Below the pieces are notes generated by a model that was not told the origin of the DNA, ran no database searches, and worked only from the letters and a program-made list of their open reading frames with translations. 31,583 nt of DNA, taken from positions 1 to 31,583 of the forward strand of contig DASUFP010000087.1 of assembly GCA_036274495.1 (NCBI GenBank), given 5' to 3'. The translations under genes and the position numbers were made by a program. Below are positions 8,322 to 16,771 of this stretch, one piece after another. This DNA comes from DASUFP01 sp036274495 (GTDB lineage Bacteria; Bacteroidota; Bacteroidia; AKYH767-A; OLB10). Numbering within the stretch: position 1 is the first letter of the stretch; every line of letters starts with the position of its first letter.

Positions 8322-8671
8322 GCAACACCTGATTCATTCTGCGATTTTTCAATTGCAAGTTTGCGCACCAGTTCAGTTATGACCTTATTCTGTTTCTTTA
8401 TTGAATTAAAAAGCTTAAAGTTCAGAAAAAATGAGATGGCAAGTCCGATAAATATGATCGCATTAATGTGATCCTTGATTCCTATCGTCTTTGATAAAAA
8501 GATAGTTGTGGCATCCGGAAAAACCGCAACAAATGATATAAAGGCCCAAAGCAAATTCCACATCAGCGATTCAAAAAGAGTATAAACGCCTCTGCGGTAA
8601 TACCTGATTGAAATTAAGGCTCCCGTTACACCAACAAGTGGCACAACAATTTGATACAATTCCATTTTCAT
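8318..8671 (-). CDS. DUF2304 small membrane protein
   Basis: A 117-residue protein with about three hydrophobic spans (near 5-20, 33-50 and 67-87), followed by a short charged C-terminal helix with heptad-like spacing (KKQNKVITELVRKLAIEK). Size, layout and position directly after a dolichol-phosphate-mannose-synthase-like GT2 gene match the DUF2304 family, which is regularly found beside such GT2 enzymes. The likely role is a membrane partner for that GT2, which itself lacks membrane spans. It overlaps the following GT4 gene by 4 bp and starts 6 bp after the GT2 gene. Confidence 0.75.
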   Translation of the reverse strand: MKMELYQIVVPLVGVTGALISIRYYRRGVYTLFESLMWNLLWAFISFVAVFPDATTIFLSKTIGIKDHINAIIFIGLAISFFLNFKLFNSIKKQNKVITELVRKLAIEKSQNESGVA

Positions 8672-8677
8672 AATCTA

Positions 8678-9373
8678 TTAGTTTTTGAAGAGTGCCGCGT
8701 GCAGCAGATTTATGAATGTTTTAACACCGTTGAGAAAATGTTGTCCTTTTCCCTTGATCTCTTCGGGATAATAAACAGTAATTGGGACATCAATAACTTT
8801 TAATTTATGTTCATGTGCTTTAATGAGTATTTCACTGCAATGTTCATACTTGTCCTGCTCAATTATGATTGACTGAAGTGCTTTATGGTTAAAGACTTTG
8901 AATCCTGATTGTGAGTCGTGAACACGTTCTCCGGCAAAGATACCGGTAACAATATTGGCAACCTGATTGAACAGGACTGTTTTTGCGGGAATCTCAACAT
9001 TTTCAAGTAAAAAGCGGTTTCCAATGGTGATATCTGCCTGTTGTTTCCGATGTTCTTCCAGTAATTTTATAATATCAGCTGCATCGTGTTGTGTGTCGGC
9101 ATCTATCATTACCACGGTTTCTGCTTTAACAATATCCCTGCAGTAGTTGAGACCTGTTTCGGTTGCGGCGCCGGCACCCCTGTTAACCAGGTGTTGAAGA
9201 ATTATTGGCTTAAGATAAGCAATTGCGGCAACAGAATCATCTGTGGAACCATCGTCAATAACCACAATATTGCTAAACCCGGCTTGCTGAATTGATTTTA
9301 CTACCTGTTCAAGCCGCTTTCCCTCATTGAAGGTTGGAATAATTATATATACATCTGAATTTCCGTCGGACAT
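8678..9373 (-). CDS. GT2-family glycosyltransferase (polyprenyl-phosphate sugar synthase-like)
   Basis: A 231-residue GT-A enzyme. It begins VYIIIPTFNEG, followed by VVIDDGSTDD (the nucleotide-binding Asp) and VVMIDADTQHD, which carries the DxD-like metal site and the 'DADxQH' signature of DPM1/polyprenyl-phosphate glycosyltransferases. QSGFKVF near residue 150 is also typical of that group. There are no C-terminal membrane spans, so the neighbouring DUF2304 protein may supply membrane contact. The likely reaction is transfer of a sugar from a nucleotide donor to a polyprenyl phosphate. That product would feed a GT-C enzyme such as the large membrane protein encoded just upstream at 9383-12475. 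Confidence 0.88.
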   Translation of the reverse strand: MSDGNSDVYIIIPTFNEGKRLEQVVKSIQQAGFSNIVVIDDGSTDDSVAAIAYLKPIILQHLVNRGAGAATETGLNYCRDIVKAETVVMIDADTQHDAADIIKLLEEHRKQQADITIGNRFLLENVEIPAKTVLFNQVANIVTGIFAGERVHDSQSGFKVFNHKALQSIIIEQDKYEHCSEILIKAHEHKLKVIDVPITVYYPEEIKGKGQHFLNGVKTFINLLHAALFKN

Positions 9374-9382
9374 GATATATAG

Positions 9383-12300
9383 TTATAACACTTCAAATAG
9401 GGCTATTGAACCCCTGTTTAATACACTTGCCCCAAGCAACTCATACTTGGCCTTAACCATTTGTCCGTTTTTATTGTACATCATGTCACCGTCAGGCCGT
9501 TCAACAATACTGTTGGTATACACTAATTTGAATGCAGGATTGTTGGTGAATGACATCATCATATTGTCAAACTTCTTTGCCAGCGTCTGCTCAGGGGTTT
9601 TGTCGAGCATAGCAGTCCGGAGTTCTATTACAATATATTTTATCTGAAGCCGCTTGTAATCCCTGGCTATCTGATCTTTATCTCCGCCGGAATGGTCATA
9701 TACATTACTGAAAATCCCAAGTTGATTGTCCTGATAAACTCGCTTGTCGTTATTGACAATATGATACGTGAGAAACGTTGATACATTTACTATACGTGCT
9801 TCTTTGTCACGGTTTAGTACAGATAAAATATTTTGTTCAACAGCAGGATAAAACTGTTTGTAAACATCGTGTTCGGAGGAGGCACCGATTGCGAATTTTG
9901 CAAATTTTGGTTCGAAGAGCAATTTGAAATCCACCTTCGACATATCACTTTCCGACCACAATTTTGTAGGACACAACTGAAAAGGCAGAATAAGTAAAAA
10001 CCAGGCAGCCGAACACCACACAATAAATTGCTGCATAAATCGTGCACCGGGACAGGCCTCTTCGGATTGCATTACCGGTAGCATAAACAATACGGGTAAT
10101 AAAGCAAATCCGACAATTCCATACCATATAATTCCGCTTGAAAGAATAAACCAATACTGAAGAATGCAGTAGGTAATAATTATTAGAATTTTTGCCGGGT
10201 TGCTTATTCCTTTTGTCCTGTTTCTGAAGAGAAAATATACAGGAATGGAAAATAAAACAATCAGCGCAAAGCATGAGCCGAGACGCTGGGTAGTAAGCAG
10301 GTTGTAAACGGGCATCAACGCATTTCCTGCTGACAACAGTAATTTATAGATAGATACGTACAGTGGTAAAAACAGGCTTTTTAACAAGGGAGCATCATTC
10401 AATCCGTTATTTTGCAGCTGGCTGATAATTTTAGCCATATCTAAACTGCCTCCGGCAATATTTATGGAGACCAGGGAAAAAGCAAGGAATAAAAGCAGCA
10501 TTATTATTTTGATCAGATTCCAATGAAGCTGACGATAGGTAAAAGTCAGCATCAGAAGGGGCAGGATAATGATGATTAGAATCCCTGCATCTGCACCCCA
10601 GAGGGGGACATTTTTCTTCATTACATTATCATAAGGAAGCGAGATAAATCTGATAATTCCATTTTCATATCCCAGGTAGCGTCTTATTTCTTCCTGTTTT
10701 GTTGAGTGTTCTGCACCCATTTTTTCATGCGAAAATTGCTCTCTTCCTTCTCTCCGCCGGCGACGCCTTTCGCCAAACTGAGCCAATTGCTTACCTGCTA
10801 TTGCGTCGGGGATCAGGTTAATCCCAGCCTCACCGATAGCCGGATCTGAAGAATTGTTTACAGGAATCCGGTATGAATTTTCATTTGTATTTTGGTTATT
10901 GGCATTGGCCCGGTTCGGGAATAGTTCAGGGAGCGCCGATTTGCCCGTTAAGATATGATCAACAGAAACGGATCCGTTTTCCAATACGTGTTTGATTCCC
11001 CATGGTAAAAAAAGCAAAACGATACCGGTGCAAAATACAAATGCAATTTTGGATGCAGAGAAGATTTCCTTTTTCTTGTTCCGTAAGGCAAGCGTAAATG
11101 CAATAATTGACAAGATCATTGGCGTGAGAAAACGCAGATACATCTGGTTTTTTTCAAATGCGGCAAAGCGGGTTAAATCAAAACCTAATATAAATGCGAA
11201 TATCAGAAAGAACATGCCCACAGCGCCCCATTTGCCTGTCTTTTGATAAAACAATACTACCATAAAAGCAAAAATGCCGAGCAAGGCGAGGTGTTTTATT
11301 CCCAGACAATATCCCTGAAGGCAGCCTATAAGTGCCCACAATAAAAACTCGCTGTTAATGCGGGAAGGCTTTTCGTTTTTTGGGGACGGCTGTTCGGTTG
11401 ATTTGCCGGCCAGCAGTATCAACACACAACACAATGAAACAAAGAGGTATGCAAAATCAATTTTAGCATCGTTTCGTGAGAGCCATATGGTATTTGGAAA
11501 TGAATAAAAAAGGGCACAAACAAGCAGGCTCCAGTTGCGGCCGATGTTTAAGTGCATCCCTATTTTATAAAGTAACAGTAAACTGAGAATTCCCGGTGTT
11601 ATGGATAAAAGCAGTGCAATTGCAGGGCTGTTGTACATTGTAAACCCGAGGCTCATCATTATGGACCAATTATATGCATCGCCTCCTGAAGTAAGTCCGT
11701 GATATCCCGACATCAGTTTCGGGATATTCATATACATGCTCAAGTCATCGAAGCCAATTGGAAATGGTCTGGTGATGAAACAGATATTTAGCGCTACCAA
11801 AAAGAGGGTAATAACATACAAGGCTACACCTGTAAAATGTATTTCAAATGGCTTTTGTTTTTCGAATAATAAGGTTTTGAGTTCAGGTAACAGCGATTTA
11901 ATGCCGGGTAAAATCAATAACAAAACAAACGGAATCACTACGGGGGTATAAAGTAAATGCATAGCGCCAATAAAAAACAATCCGGTTGTCAGAATCATGA
12001 AACCGACGGCAAGACTCAGTGGTAATACAATTTGTTTGTTTATCTGAATGCCTGATTTTTGCAGCAGAAAAAATCCGGAGCTCATTGCAGACAAAAATAT
12101 TATAACAAGTCCTCCTTCCAGGATCAGCGATTTGAAAAGAAAACCAAATGTGCCGGAAAGGGCGCTGGGGATCAGGTTTGTTTCTGAAAGGTAGAATAAC
12201 ATGATCAGCATCATGCAAAGCAATAATAACAGGTAATGGTAGATTCCCCTGAACTTATTAATGGTGAGAGAGCTTCCTTTGATTTTTCTGTTGGAAAAGA

Positions 12301-12475
12301 GATAGGTGATGCCCGTGGCAATTAAAAAAGTCGTAATCAGCAGTCCGGTATATTCAAAATACCTAAAGGCTCTTGAATAGTAATTCGAATTACTGAGATA
12401 GTCCAGAAATAAGAAGACTGCCCACAACACACAAAATACCTGTAAAAGCCTGACGCCTGCTATTTTTTTGAACAT
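9383..12475 (-). CDS. Large multi-span membrane protein, GT-C-like glycosyltransferase
   Basis: A 1030-residue polytopic protein with roughly 18-20 hydrophobic spans. The first large loop contains TRPFPIGFDDLSMYMNIPKL, with an acidic pair (DD) where GT-C enzymes (GT39/GT83-like) place catalytic or metal-binding Asp residues. 'LSRNDAKIDFAYLFVSL' is also reminiscent of that fold. A hydrophilic loop in the middle holds six consecutive Arg (about 570-575, in FGERRRRRREGRE), and the last ~170 residues form a soluble domain. It would use polyprenyl-phosphate sugar made by the GT2 enzyme 9 bp downstream. I chose the ATG at 12475; a TTG four codons upstream is also open. Family assignment is by topology and motif only, so the exact reaction is uncertain. 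Confidence 0.65.
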   Translation of the reverse strand: MFKKIAGVRLLQVFCVLWAVFLFLDYLSNSNYYSRAFRYFEYTGLLITTFLIATGITYLFSNRKIKGSSLTINKFRGIYHYLLLLLCMMLIMLFYLSETNLIPSALSGTFGFLFKSLILEGGLVIIFLSAMSSGFFLLQKSGIQINKQIVLPLSLAVGFMILTTGLFFIGAMHLLYTPVVIPFVLLLILPGIKSLLPELKTLLFEKQKPFEIHFTGVALYVITLFLVALNICFITRPFPIGFDDLSMYMNIPKLMSGYHGLTSGGDAYNWSIMMSLGFTMYNSPAIALLLSITPGILSLLLLYKIGMHLNIGRNWSLLVCALFYSFPNTIWLSRNDAKIDFAYLFVSLCCVLILLAGKSTEQPSPKNEKPSRINSEFLLWALIGCLQGYCLGIKHLALLGIFAFMVVLFYQKTGKWGAVGMFFLIFAFILGFDLTRFAAFEKNQMYLRFLTPMILSIIAFTLALRNKKKEIFSASKIAFVFCTGIVLLFLPWGIKHVLENGSVSVDHILTGKSALPELFPNRANANNQNTNENSYRIPVNNSSDPAIGEAGINLIPDAIAGKQLAQFGERRRRRREGREQFSHEKMGAEHSTKQEEIRRYLGYENGIIRFISLPYDNVMKKNVPLWGADAGILIIIILPLLMLTFTYRQLHWNLIKIIMLLLFLAFSLVSINIAGGSLDMAKIISQLQNNGLNDAPLLKSLFLPLYVSIYKLLLSAGNALMPVYNLLTTQRLGSCFALIVLFSIPVYFLFRNRTKGISNPAKILIIITYCILQYWFILSSGIIWYGIVGFALLPVLFMLPVMQSEEACPGARFMQQFIVWCSAAWFLLILPFQLCPTKLWSESDMSKVDFKLLFEPKFAKFAIGASSEHDVYKQFYPAVEQNILSVLNRDKEARIVNVSTFLTYHIVNNDKRVYQDNQLGIFSNVYDHSGGDKDQIARDYKRLQIKYIVIELRTAMLDKTPEQTLAKKFDNMMMSFTNNPAFKLVYTNSIVERPDGDMMYNKNGQMVKAKYELLGASVLNRGSIALFEVL

Positions 12476-12484
12476 AAACTGAGA

Positions 12485-12515
12485 CAATTATAAGTACGGT
12501 AGTCGTCGGTACAAC
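12485..12515 (-). promoter_or_regulatory. Candidate Bacteroidota-type promoter
   Basis: Read on the minus strand, a TTG at 12512-12514 is followed after 19 bp by TATAATTG (12485-12492), one mismatch from the -7 consensus TAnnTTTG. Transcription would start a few bases before the ATG at 12475. It lies in the 239-bp gap between the halogenase gene and the GT-C-like gene, so it could drive the GT2/DUF2304/GT4 block separately from the upstream cassette. Single-sequence match only. Confidence 0.3.
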
Positions 12516-12714
12516 CACTATTTATTTAACTTAGAACCTTGAGAAGATATTAGTTCAATCACAAATAAACTAACTAATTATATGATTGGCAAGGTTTTGT
12601 CGACCTATTTACGGGATTTATGTATCTGGTTCTTTTTTAAGTGGGATAAAACCATGATTCCATTAGATGCTACTTTGGTATTATTCGTTGAAAGGGCCAA
12701 TAGTAATGGTTCAT

Positions 12715-14118
12715 TTACCTGTTGCCTTCCATAAATGCATCCATCAGTTCACGGCTGTAGGAATCAGCAGTTGTATAGTTGCATGTGGTGGTATTTCTAT
12801 CGTGTTTATCCAACGCAAAATTTTTGAACCGCATGAAATGTTTTGGATCTTGCAATAAATCTATCATTTCATTATACTTTTCGTGTTCGGCGAAAAAGTC
12901 CCCTGCAAGAAGGTAATGGAGTAGTTGAAAAGCTGTTTCATGATTTACATGATCACTTAATTCCATGTTGGTATTATTCAGTTCGGCAAGATTTAACGCT
13001 TTGGCATTGTAGAAATAATAGATGAATTTTGCAATCAGTTTATAGGCGCCATCAATTGTTTCGAAGGCTTCTTTCAATGCTGAATTGTCTTTCATGTTAC
13101 CCCCTTTGAATTTTTTATCATAGGCTTCTGCCAATATAAAAGAGGTCTTCATGCTGAGATAAACCCCGCTCGAAAAAATAGGATCCAGAAAGGCCGAGGA
13201 GTCTCCGGTAAGTGCAAAGTCGTTGCCGTATTTAACATCTGTATAATATGAATAATCACCAACAACCATCAATGGCTGTCCCTCACGGCGTTTAGCGTTT
13301 TTGAGTAAATTCATTACATATGGCGAAGAGTTCAGTTCATTCATGTAAAACGCCTCCTGCCAATTCTCCGATTTATCCAATGTTGGTTTTACCGTACGCA
13401 CATATTTGTTATTCACTACAACACCAACACTTATTCTGTTAACACCAACCGGAATTACAAAAATCCATCCTGCTTTATCACCTCCCAGATAAACAATTGG
13501 TTGAATGCCTACGTCGATATATTCAGGCATCGAATCGAGCATCCAGTGAGTGGCGAAGGCAATCCGGTCCAGGCTGTCGAAGGTTTTCTTATTATTCAAT
13601 TTCTTGCTCAGAAAAGTATCCTGACCGCTGGCATCAATCAGTTGTTTTGCGAAATAGATTTTTGTTGTACCTGATGTATCCATCACCTCAACTTTTACGG
13701 TTTCATCGGGTCGGTTCAGTTCAACTGCAGTAACTTTCGTTTCTTCATAAACGGTTGCGCCGAACTTACGGCTGTTTTTAAGCAGCATATCGTCAAATTC
13801 CGCTCTTAGCACATGAAAGGAGAGCGCGCTTTCGTCGTGAATAACTTTGTTAAAGCAATAGGTATTTTTCTTTTGTCCGTCAGCGCTGATGAACATCACT
13901 CCCGGCTTGCGAACCATATGCTTTTTCATATCATCAAGAATCTCCATTTCGTCCAGCATCTGGTAGCAAAATGGCAATAACGATTCTCCGACATGTTCCC
14001 TTGGGAACTTTTCTTTTTCAAATACAGTAACGGTATATCCCTTTCTCGAAAGCTGAGTGGCGATTGTTGAACCGGCAGGCCCTCCTCCTATGACAATAAA
14101 ATCAAGCACTTTTTCCAT
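12715..14118 (-). CDS. Flavin-dependent halogenase-like FAD monooxygenase (PltA-type)
   Basis: A 467-residue FAD enzyme of the flavin-dependent halogenase group. It has the FAD Rossmann motif GGGPAGS (11-17), REHVGESLLP (40-49), the F-x-x-P-x-x-S-x-G signature FLDPIFSSG (310-318) preceded by TGDSS, and K71 in VRKPG, which aligns with the catalytic Lys of PltA (K73, from memory). The halogenase motif WxWxIP appears as WIFVIP (218-223), with Phe replacing the second Trp. In characterised enzymes FADH2 and O2 make HOCl or HOBr, which the Lys relays to a carrier-bound pyrrole. The context with adenylation, carrier and dehydrogenase genes supports a pyrrolyl-S-carrier substrate. No flavin reductase is visible nearby. 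Hydroxylation or another oxidation remains possible because of the motif change. It is the last gene of the cassette. Confidence 0.8.
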   Translation of the reverse strand: MEKVLDFIVIGGGPAGSTIATQLSRKGYTVTVFEKEKFPREHVGESLLPFCYQMLDEMEILDDMKKHMVRKPGVMFISADGQKKNTYCFNKVIHDESALSFHVLRAEFDDMLLKNSRKFGATVYEETKVTAVELNRPDETVKVEVMDTSGTTKIYFAKQLIDASGQDTFLSKKLNNKKTFDSLDRIAFATHWMLDSMPEYIDVGIQPIVYLGGDKAGWIFVIPVGVNRISVGVVVNNKYVRTVKPTLDKSENWQEAFYMNELNSSPYVMNLLKNAKRREGQPLMVVGDYSYYTDVKYGNDFALTGDSSAFLDPIFSSGVYLSMKTSFILAEAYDKKFKGGNMKDNSALKEAFETIDGAYKLIAKFIYYFYNAKALNLAELNNTNMELSDHVNHETAFQLLHYLLAGDFFAEHEKYNEMIDLLQDPKHFMRFKNFALDKHDRNTTTCNYTTADSYSRELMDAFMEGNR

Positions 14119-14146
14119 GTTCTCTTAATTCCGATAATACTTTTGG

Positions 14147-15262
14147 TTATATTCCCATGTGGGATGCAATAATGTTTTTTTGAATTTCAGATGTTCCTGA
14201 ATAAATGGTGGCTGCAAGCGAATCACGCACCTCTTGTTCAATGCCATAGTCGGCAATATATCCATAGCCGCCAAATAATTGCATGGCCTGCTGCATAAAT
14301 GATGTTACGGAGTTGCTGATAAAAAGTTTGGCAATGGCCGCTGTTTCTCCGGTGTTTTTTTTCTGATCAAGCGATCTTGCGGCATGATAGGCATATTGCC
14401 TGGATACTTCCAGTTTTGTCTTCATTTCGGCAAGGGCATGCGAAACACCCTGGTACTTTCCAATACTTTGTCCCTGACTAAACCGTTGTTTAACAAATGC
14501 AACCGATTTTTCAAGTACCCTTTTCATGGCTCCTAAATGTATCCCGGCAAGGCAAATACGTTCCCACTCCATAGAATAATTGAAAATAACAGCACCGCCG
14601 CCCTCTTTTCCAAGAACAGATTCATTGGCTAATTCCACACCATTAAAGTGTAATTGACCCAGCGAACAACTTTCAAGTCCCATTTTTTTGAAGGATGTAC
14701 CTTTTTCAAATTTGTCTTCTTCAACAAGAAACGCCGTAAGGCCTCCGAAAAAACCCTTGCTCGCATCTGTCGAAGCATATGCGAGTGCCATTGAGGCTTC
14801 AGCACAGTTGGAGATGAAGGTTTTAGTTCCGTTTAATTTATATTTTCCGTTTACCTTGTCAGCTTTGCATTTTAACGTAAAAACATCTGACCCGCTCTCG
14901 CTTTCAGTCATGGCATTTGCAGCTATAAGTGACCCATTGATGAGTCCCGGCAAAAATTTTTTCTTTTGCTCCGCACTACCATACCTGGATATGGGAATTA
15001 CACATGACAGTGTATGAGCGGCAATGGCAAATGAGAGTCCGTTGTCTTGCTGTCCTTCAGCAAGGGCCTCAAGCAACAAGAGTAATTCAATTGCACCTAA
15101 TCCGGAACCGCCATCTTCTTTTGCCACACATGTTCCGATTATCCCTGTTGCGGCTATTTGTCTCCAGCGTTGTGCAACCGGTTCTGCAGGGTTCAGTGCC
15201 CGGGCTGCTGTAAATAGACTTTCCTGCAGCAAGGACTGTTCCTGGCTCAATTCAAAATTCAT
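14147..15262 (-). CDS. Acyl-CoA dehydrogenase-like flavoenzyme, probable prolyl-S-carrier oxidase
   Basis: A 371-residue acyl-CoA dehydrogenase fold protein. It has MTESESGSD (118-126) and FISN (149-152) around the flavin, and the C-terminal QLFGGYGYIADYGIEQ and IYSGTSEIQ. The medium-chain enzyme's catalytic Glu in YEGT is Ser355 here. Instead E234 in WERICLAG sits where isovaleryl-CoA dehydrogenase and, as I recall, the prolyl-carrier oxidase AnaB place their base. That supports oxidation of a carrier-bound amino acid such as L-prolyl-S-carrier to pyrrole-2-carboxyl-S-carrier (PltE/CloN3/RedW role). Its start overlaps the stop of the adenylation gene (ATGA), so production is coupled to the activating enzyme. 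An ordinary fatty-acid role is less likely given the neighbours. Confidence 0.82.
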   Translation of the reverse strand: MNFELSQEQSLLQESLFTAARALNPAEPVAQRWRQIAATGIIGTCVAKEDGGSGLGAIELLLLLEALAEGQQDNGLSFAIAAHTLSCVIPISRYGSAEQKKKFLPGLINGSLIAANAMTESESGSDVFTLKCKADKVNGKYKLNGTKTFISNCAEASMALAYASTDASKGFFGGLTAFLVEEDKFEKGTSFKKMGLESCSLGQLHFNGVELANESVLGKEGGGAVIFNYSMEWERICLAGIHLGAMKRVLEKSVAFVKQRFSQGQSIGKYQGVSHALAEMKTKLEVSRQYAYHAARSLDQKKNTGETAAIAKLFISNSVTSFMQQAMQLFGGYGYIADYGIEQEVRDSLAATIYSGTSEIQKNIIASHMGI

Positions 15263-16770
15263 ATAATAAGCGCTTTTAATGCCTGCAAATCAACCTTGCC
15301 GCTAACGGTTTTGGGCAGCGATTCTAAAGTTACAAATTTATCAGGGATCATATACTGTGGCAGGCGTTCGGAACAATATTGATGGAGTTTAATGTATTCA
15401 ATATCAGTATTTTGTGCATTTTCGATGTAACATATTATTAGTTGGTTGGCAGGGTTAAAAACCACAGCTGTCATAGCGACACCCGGAAATCCGGCAACAA
15501 CATTTTCAATTTCGGAGGGCTCCACCCGAAACCCGTTTTTCTTAATCATCCGATCCTTACGGGCAACATACATATAATTTCCATCCTGTCGTTTATAACC
15601 AATGTCGCCGCTTTTATAATAGGGCGTGCCGGATGAATCAGTCCAAAATGCATCTGAGGTTTTACCCGGATCATTCCAGTAGCTTTCAAACAATGACGTT
15701 CCGCCAATTGCCAGTTCTCCCTGTTTTTCGTTTTCTGTAACCTCTTGTCCTGTTTCGTCAAGCACTATAATCGAAGCATATGAACAGCATTTTCCTATCG
15801 GAAAAACTTTTTCGTCGGTTTTGGCCGGATCAACTTCGTAACAGGTCACCACGTTTGTCTCGGTAGGGCCATACAAATTAAAATAGCGTTTACCGGGCCA
15901 ATGAGCATGAAGATTGCCAAAATGCTCCATGTTAAAAACTTCACCTGCAAATAAAATGTGTCGCAGTGACAAATAGTTATATTTATTCAAACGGCCATAA
16001 GCAGCAAGGGTAGTATAAAAGGTTGGTGTAGCATATATGGTAGTAACGTTATGAACAGATAATTGCTGCGCTACCAGCAAAGGATTTTTTGTCTCTTCCT
16101 CTGTAAACAGCAGCAATTGCGCTCCTGCACGGAGAGTGACATATATATCGAAAACCGATAAGTCGAAGTTAAACGGAGCAATAGACGATAGGGTATCGGT
16201 CGATGCGATTTCAAATGTTAAATACGCCCACTCGATGAATGCTATTGCTGCACTATGTGAGATTGCCACACCCTTGGGATGACCTGTTGATCCGGAGGTA
16301 TATAAAATAAACGCAAGTCCAGAATTGGTTTTTACCGATGTCTTTTGAGTTTTACATCGGTAAGCTGAAAGATTCCCGACTGAATTTATCAGCTTCATTG
16401 TGAAGCCTGAGTCCGCCAAATGCTTTGCGCGAGTCTCATCGCATAATACAATTTCAGCATTTGTGTCTTCAATAATATGAAGTGCCCGTGGTGCCGGGTT
16501 GGCTGCCGAAACCGGTACATATACGCCTTGGCATTCACTGCAGGCCGCCATTGCGCCGATGGACTCCGTGTTTTTGCCTGAATAAATTACAATCCGGTCG
16601 CCGGGATTAATTTTTTCACTTTCAAACAACTTGCGAAAGGCAATTCTGAATTCCTGCACGGCTTGATAGGTGAACGATTTGCCGGTGGTATGAATGCAGT
16701 TCCGACCGCCCGCATTTGCAACTGCGCCATCCAGGTACTGATGTAGTTTTTCCGGACGTCCGTTCAACAT
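15259..16770 (-). CDS. Stand-alone adenylation enzyme, predicted L-proline:carrier protein ligase (PltF-like)
   Basis: A 503-residue AMP-forming ligase that activates an amino acid and loads it on the carrier protein. Core motifs: A3 YTSGSTGHPKG (157-167), A4 FDLS (202-205), A5 NLYGPTE (298-304), A7 YKSGD, A8 KKNGFRVEPSEIE (410-422), A10 PKTVSGKVD with catalytic K492. Aligning the pocket to GrsA by eye gives D203, L204, F207, Y246, L273, A275, L299, V307, V308, K492, i.e. DLFYLALVVK. The code I recall for PltF (L-Pro for pyrrole formation) is DLLYLALVCK, agreeing at 8 of 10. D-Ala ligase DltA differs at several positions, notably a Cys where this has A275. I chose the ATG at 16770, one base after the carrier stop; a TTG at 16800 would add ten residues. 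Confidence 0.88.
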   Translation of the reverse strand: MLNGRPEKLHQYLDGAVANAGGRNCIHTTGKSFTYQAVQEFRIAFRKLFESEKINPGDRIVIYSGKNTESIGAMAACSECQGVYVPVSAANPAPRALHIIEDTNAEIVLCDETRAKHLADSGFTMKLINSVGNLSAYRCKTQKTSVKTNSGLAFILYTSGSTGHPKGVAISHSAAIAFIEWAYLTFEIASTDTLSSIAPFNFDLSVFDIYVTLRAGAQLLLFTEEETKNPLLVAQQLSVHNVTTIYATPTFYTTLAAYGRLNKYNYLSLRHILFAGEVFNMEHFGNLHAHWPGKRYFNLYGPTETNVVTCYEVDPAKTDEKVFPIGKCCSYASIIVLDETGQEVTENEKQGELAIGGTSLFESYWNDPGKTSDAFWTDSSGTPYYKSGDIGYKRQDGNYMYVARKDRMIKKNGFRVEPSEIENVVAGFPGVAMTAVVFNPANQLIICYIENAQNTDIEYIKLHQYCSERLPQYMIPDKFVTLESLPKTVSGKVDLQALKALII

Positions 16771-16771
16771 A

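Noticed and set aside
9945..10274. 109-codon minus-strand frame inside the GT-C-like gene
   Set aside because: It overlaps the large membrane protein in another frame and shows no motif.
12715..14118. Geranylgeranyl reductase annotation for the FAD enzyme
   Set aside because: These share the GGGPAGS and GESLLP motifs, but FLDPIFSSG, the modified W-x-F-x-I-P motif and K71 fit the halogenase branch better. The choice is not final.
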